Positions 63,926 through 64,000 of a stretch of 64,000 nt of DNA are shown here, one piece after another. The first letter of the stretch is position 1. Each line of letters starts with the position of its first letter. Made by a program: the position numbers and the translations under genes. The stretch lies in assembly GCF_022458985.1 (NCBI RefSeq), contig NC_061789.1, positions 3,513,501-3,577,500 of the forward strand, written 5' to 3'. The notes under the pieces are model-generated. The model had not been told where the DNA came from. It saw only the letters and a list, made by a program, of their open reading frames with translations, and ran no database searches. Origin of the DNA: Mugil cephalus (taxonomy: Eukaryota; Chordata; Actinopteri; Mugiliformes; Mugilidae).

Positions 63926-64000
63926 TAAAAATGAATTTACATCAGCATAAATAAATAAAGAATAAAAGCATAAATAAGTAATAATAAAAAGAGTAAATGA

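Overview
The window is vertebrate nuclear DNA and almost certainly teleost fish. Its genes have GT/AG introns, every splice junction I traced keeps the reading frame, and the introns are full of fish-type repeats (Tc1-like transposons, hAT-like MITEs, L2-like LINE ends, TTAGCA minisatellites). The species cannot be named from this sequence. Gene order and orientation are chadl(-), rangap1(-), zc3h7b(+), tef(+), tob2(-), aco2(+). This is the order of the human 22q13.2 block CHADL-RANGAP1-ZC3H7B-TEF-TOB2-(PHF5A)-ACO2, except that I see no phf5a between tob2 and aco2.

Layout. 1-1.8 kb: the 5' end of chadl, which runs off the left edge. 3.7-12.1 kb: complete rangap1, 15 coding exons and 586 aa, with the SUMO-acceptor context preserved. 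12.1-15.1 kb: divergent promoter interval holding a ~212 bp AT-rich tandem array. 15.2-33.6 kb: complete zc3h7b, 21 coding exons and 1043 aa. 34.9-47.9 kb: tef with two alternative first exons about 5 kb apart, three shared exons and a long 3'UTR; four canonical CACGTG E-boxes lie within 96 bp upstream of the second promoter. 47.9-49.7 kb: convergent tef/tob2 interval. 49.7-53.9 kb: single-exon tob2 coding region, very GC-rich, with a probable long 3'UTR. 53.9-58.9 kb: tob2/aco2 divergent interval with a broken coding-like relic, a candidate conserved element and a candidate tob2 promoter. 58.9 kb to the end: the first nine exons of mitochondrial aconitase aco2, which runs off the right edge.

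The genes are unrelated housekeeping or regulatory genes held together by synteny, not a pathway or operon. RanGAP1 drives Ran-GTP hydrolysis, Zc3h7b is an RNA-binding TPR/CCCH protein, Tef is a PAR-bZIP circadian output factor, Tob2 is an anti-proliferative CCR4-NOT adaptor, and Aco2 is a TCA-cycle enzyme. I found no clearly new biological system. The most useful leads are the E-box cluster at tef, the unidentified coding-like relic at 54.4-54.8 kb, the inverted repeat pair inside zc3h7b, the Tc1-like element ending just upstream of a tef splice acceptor, and the apparent lack of a canonical iron-responsive element at aco2.
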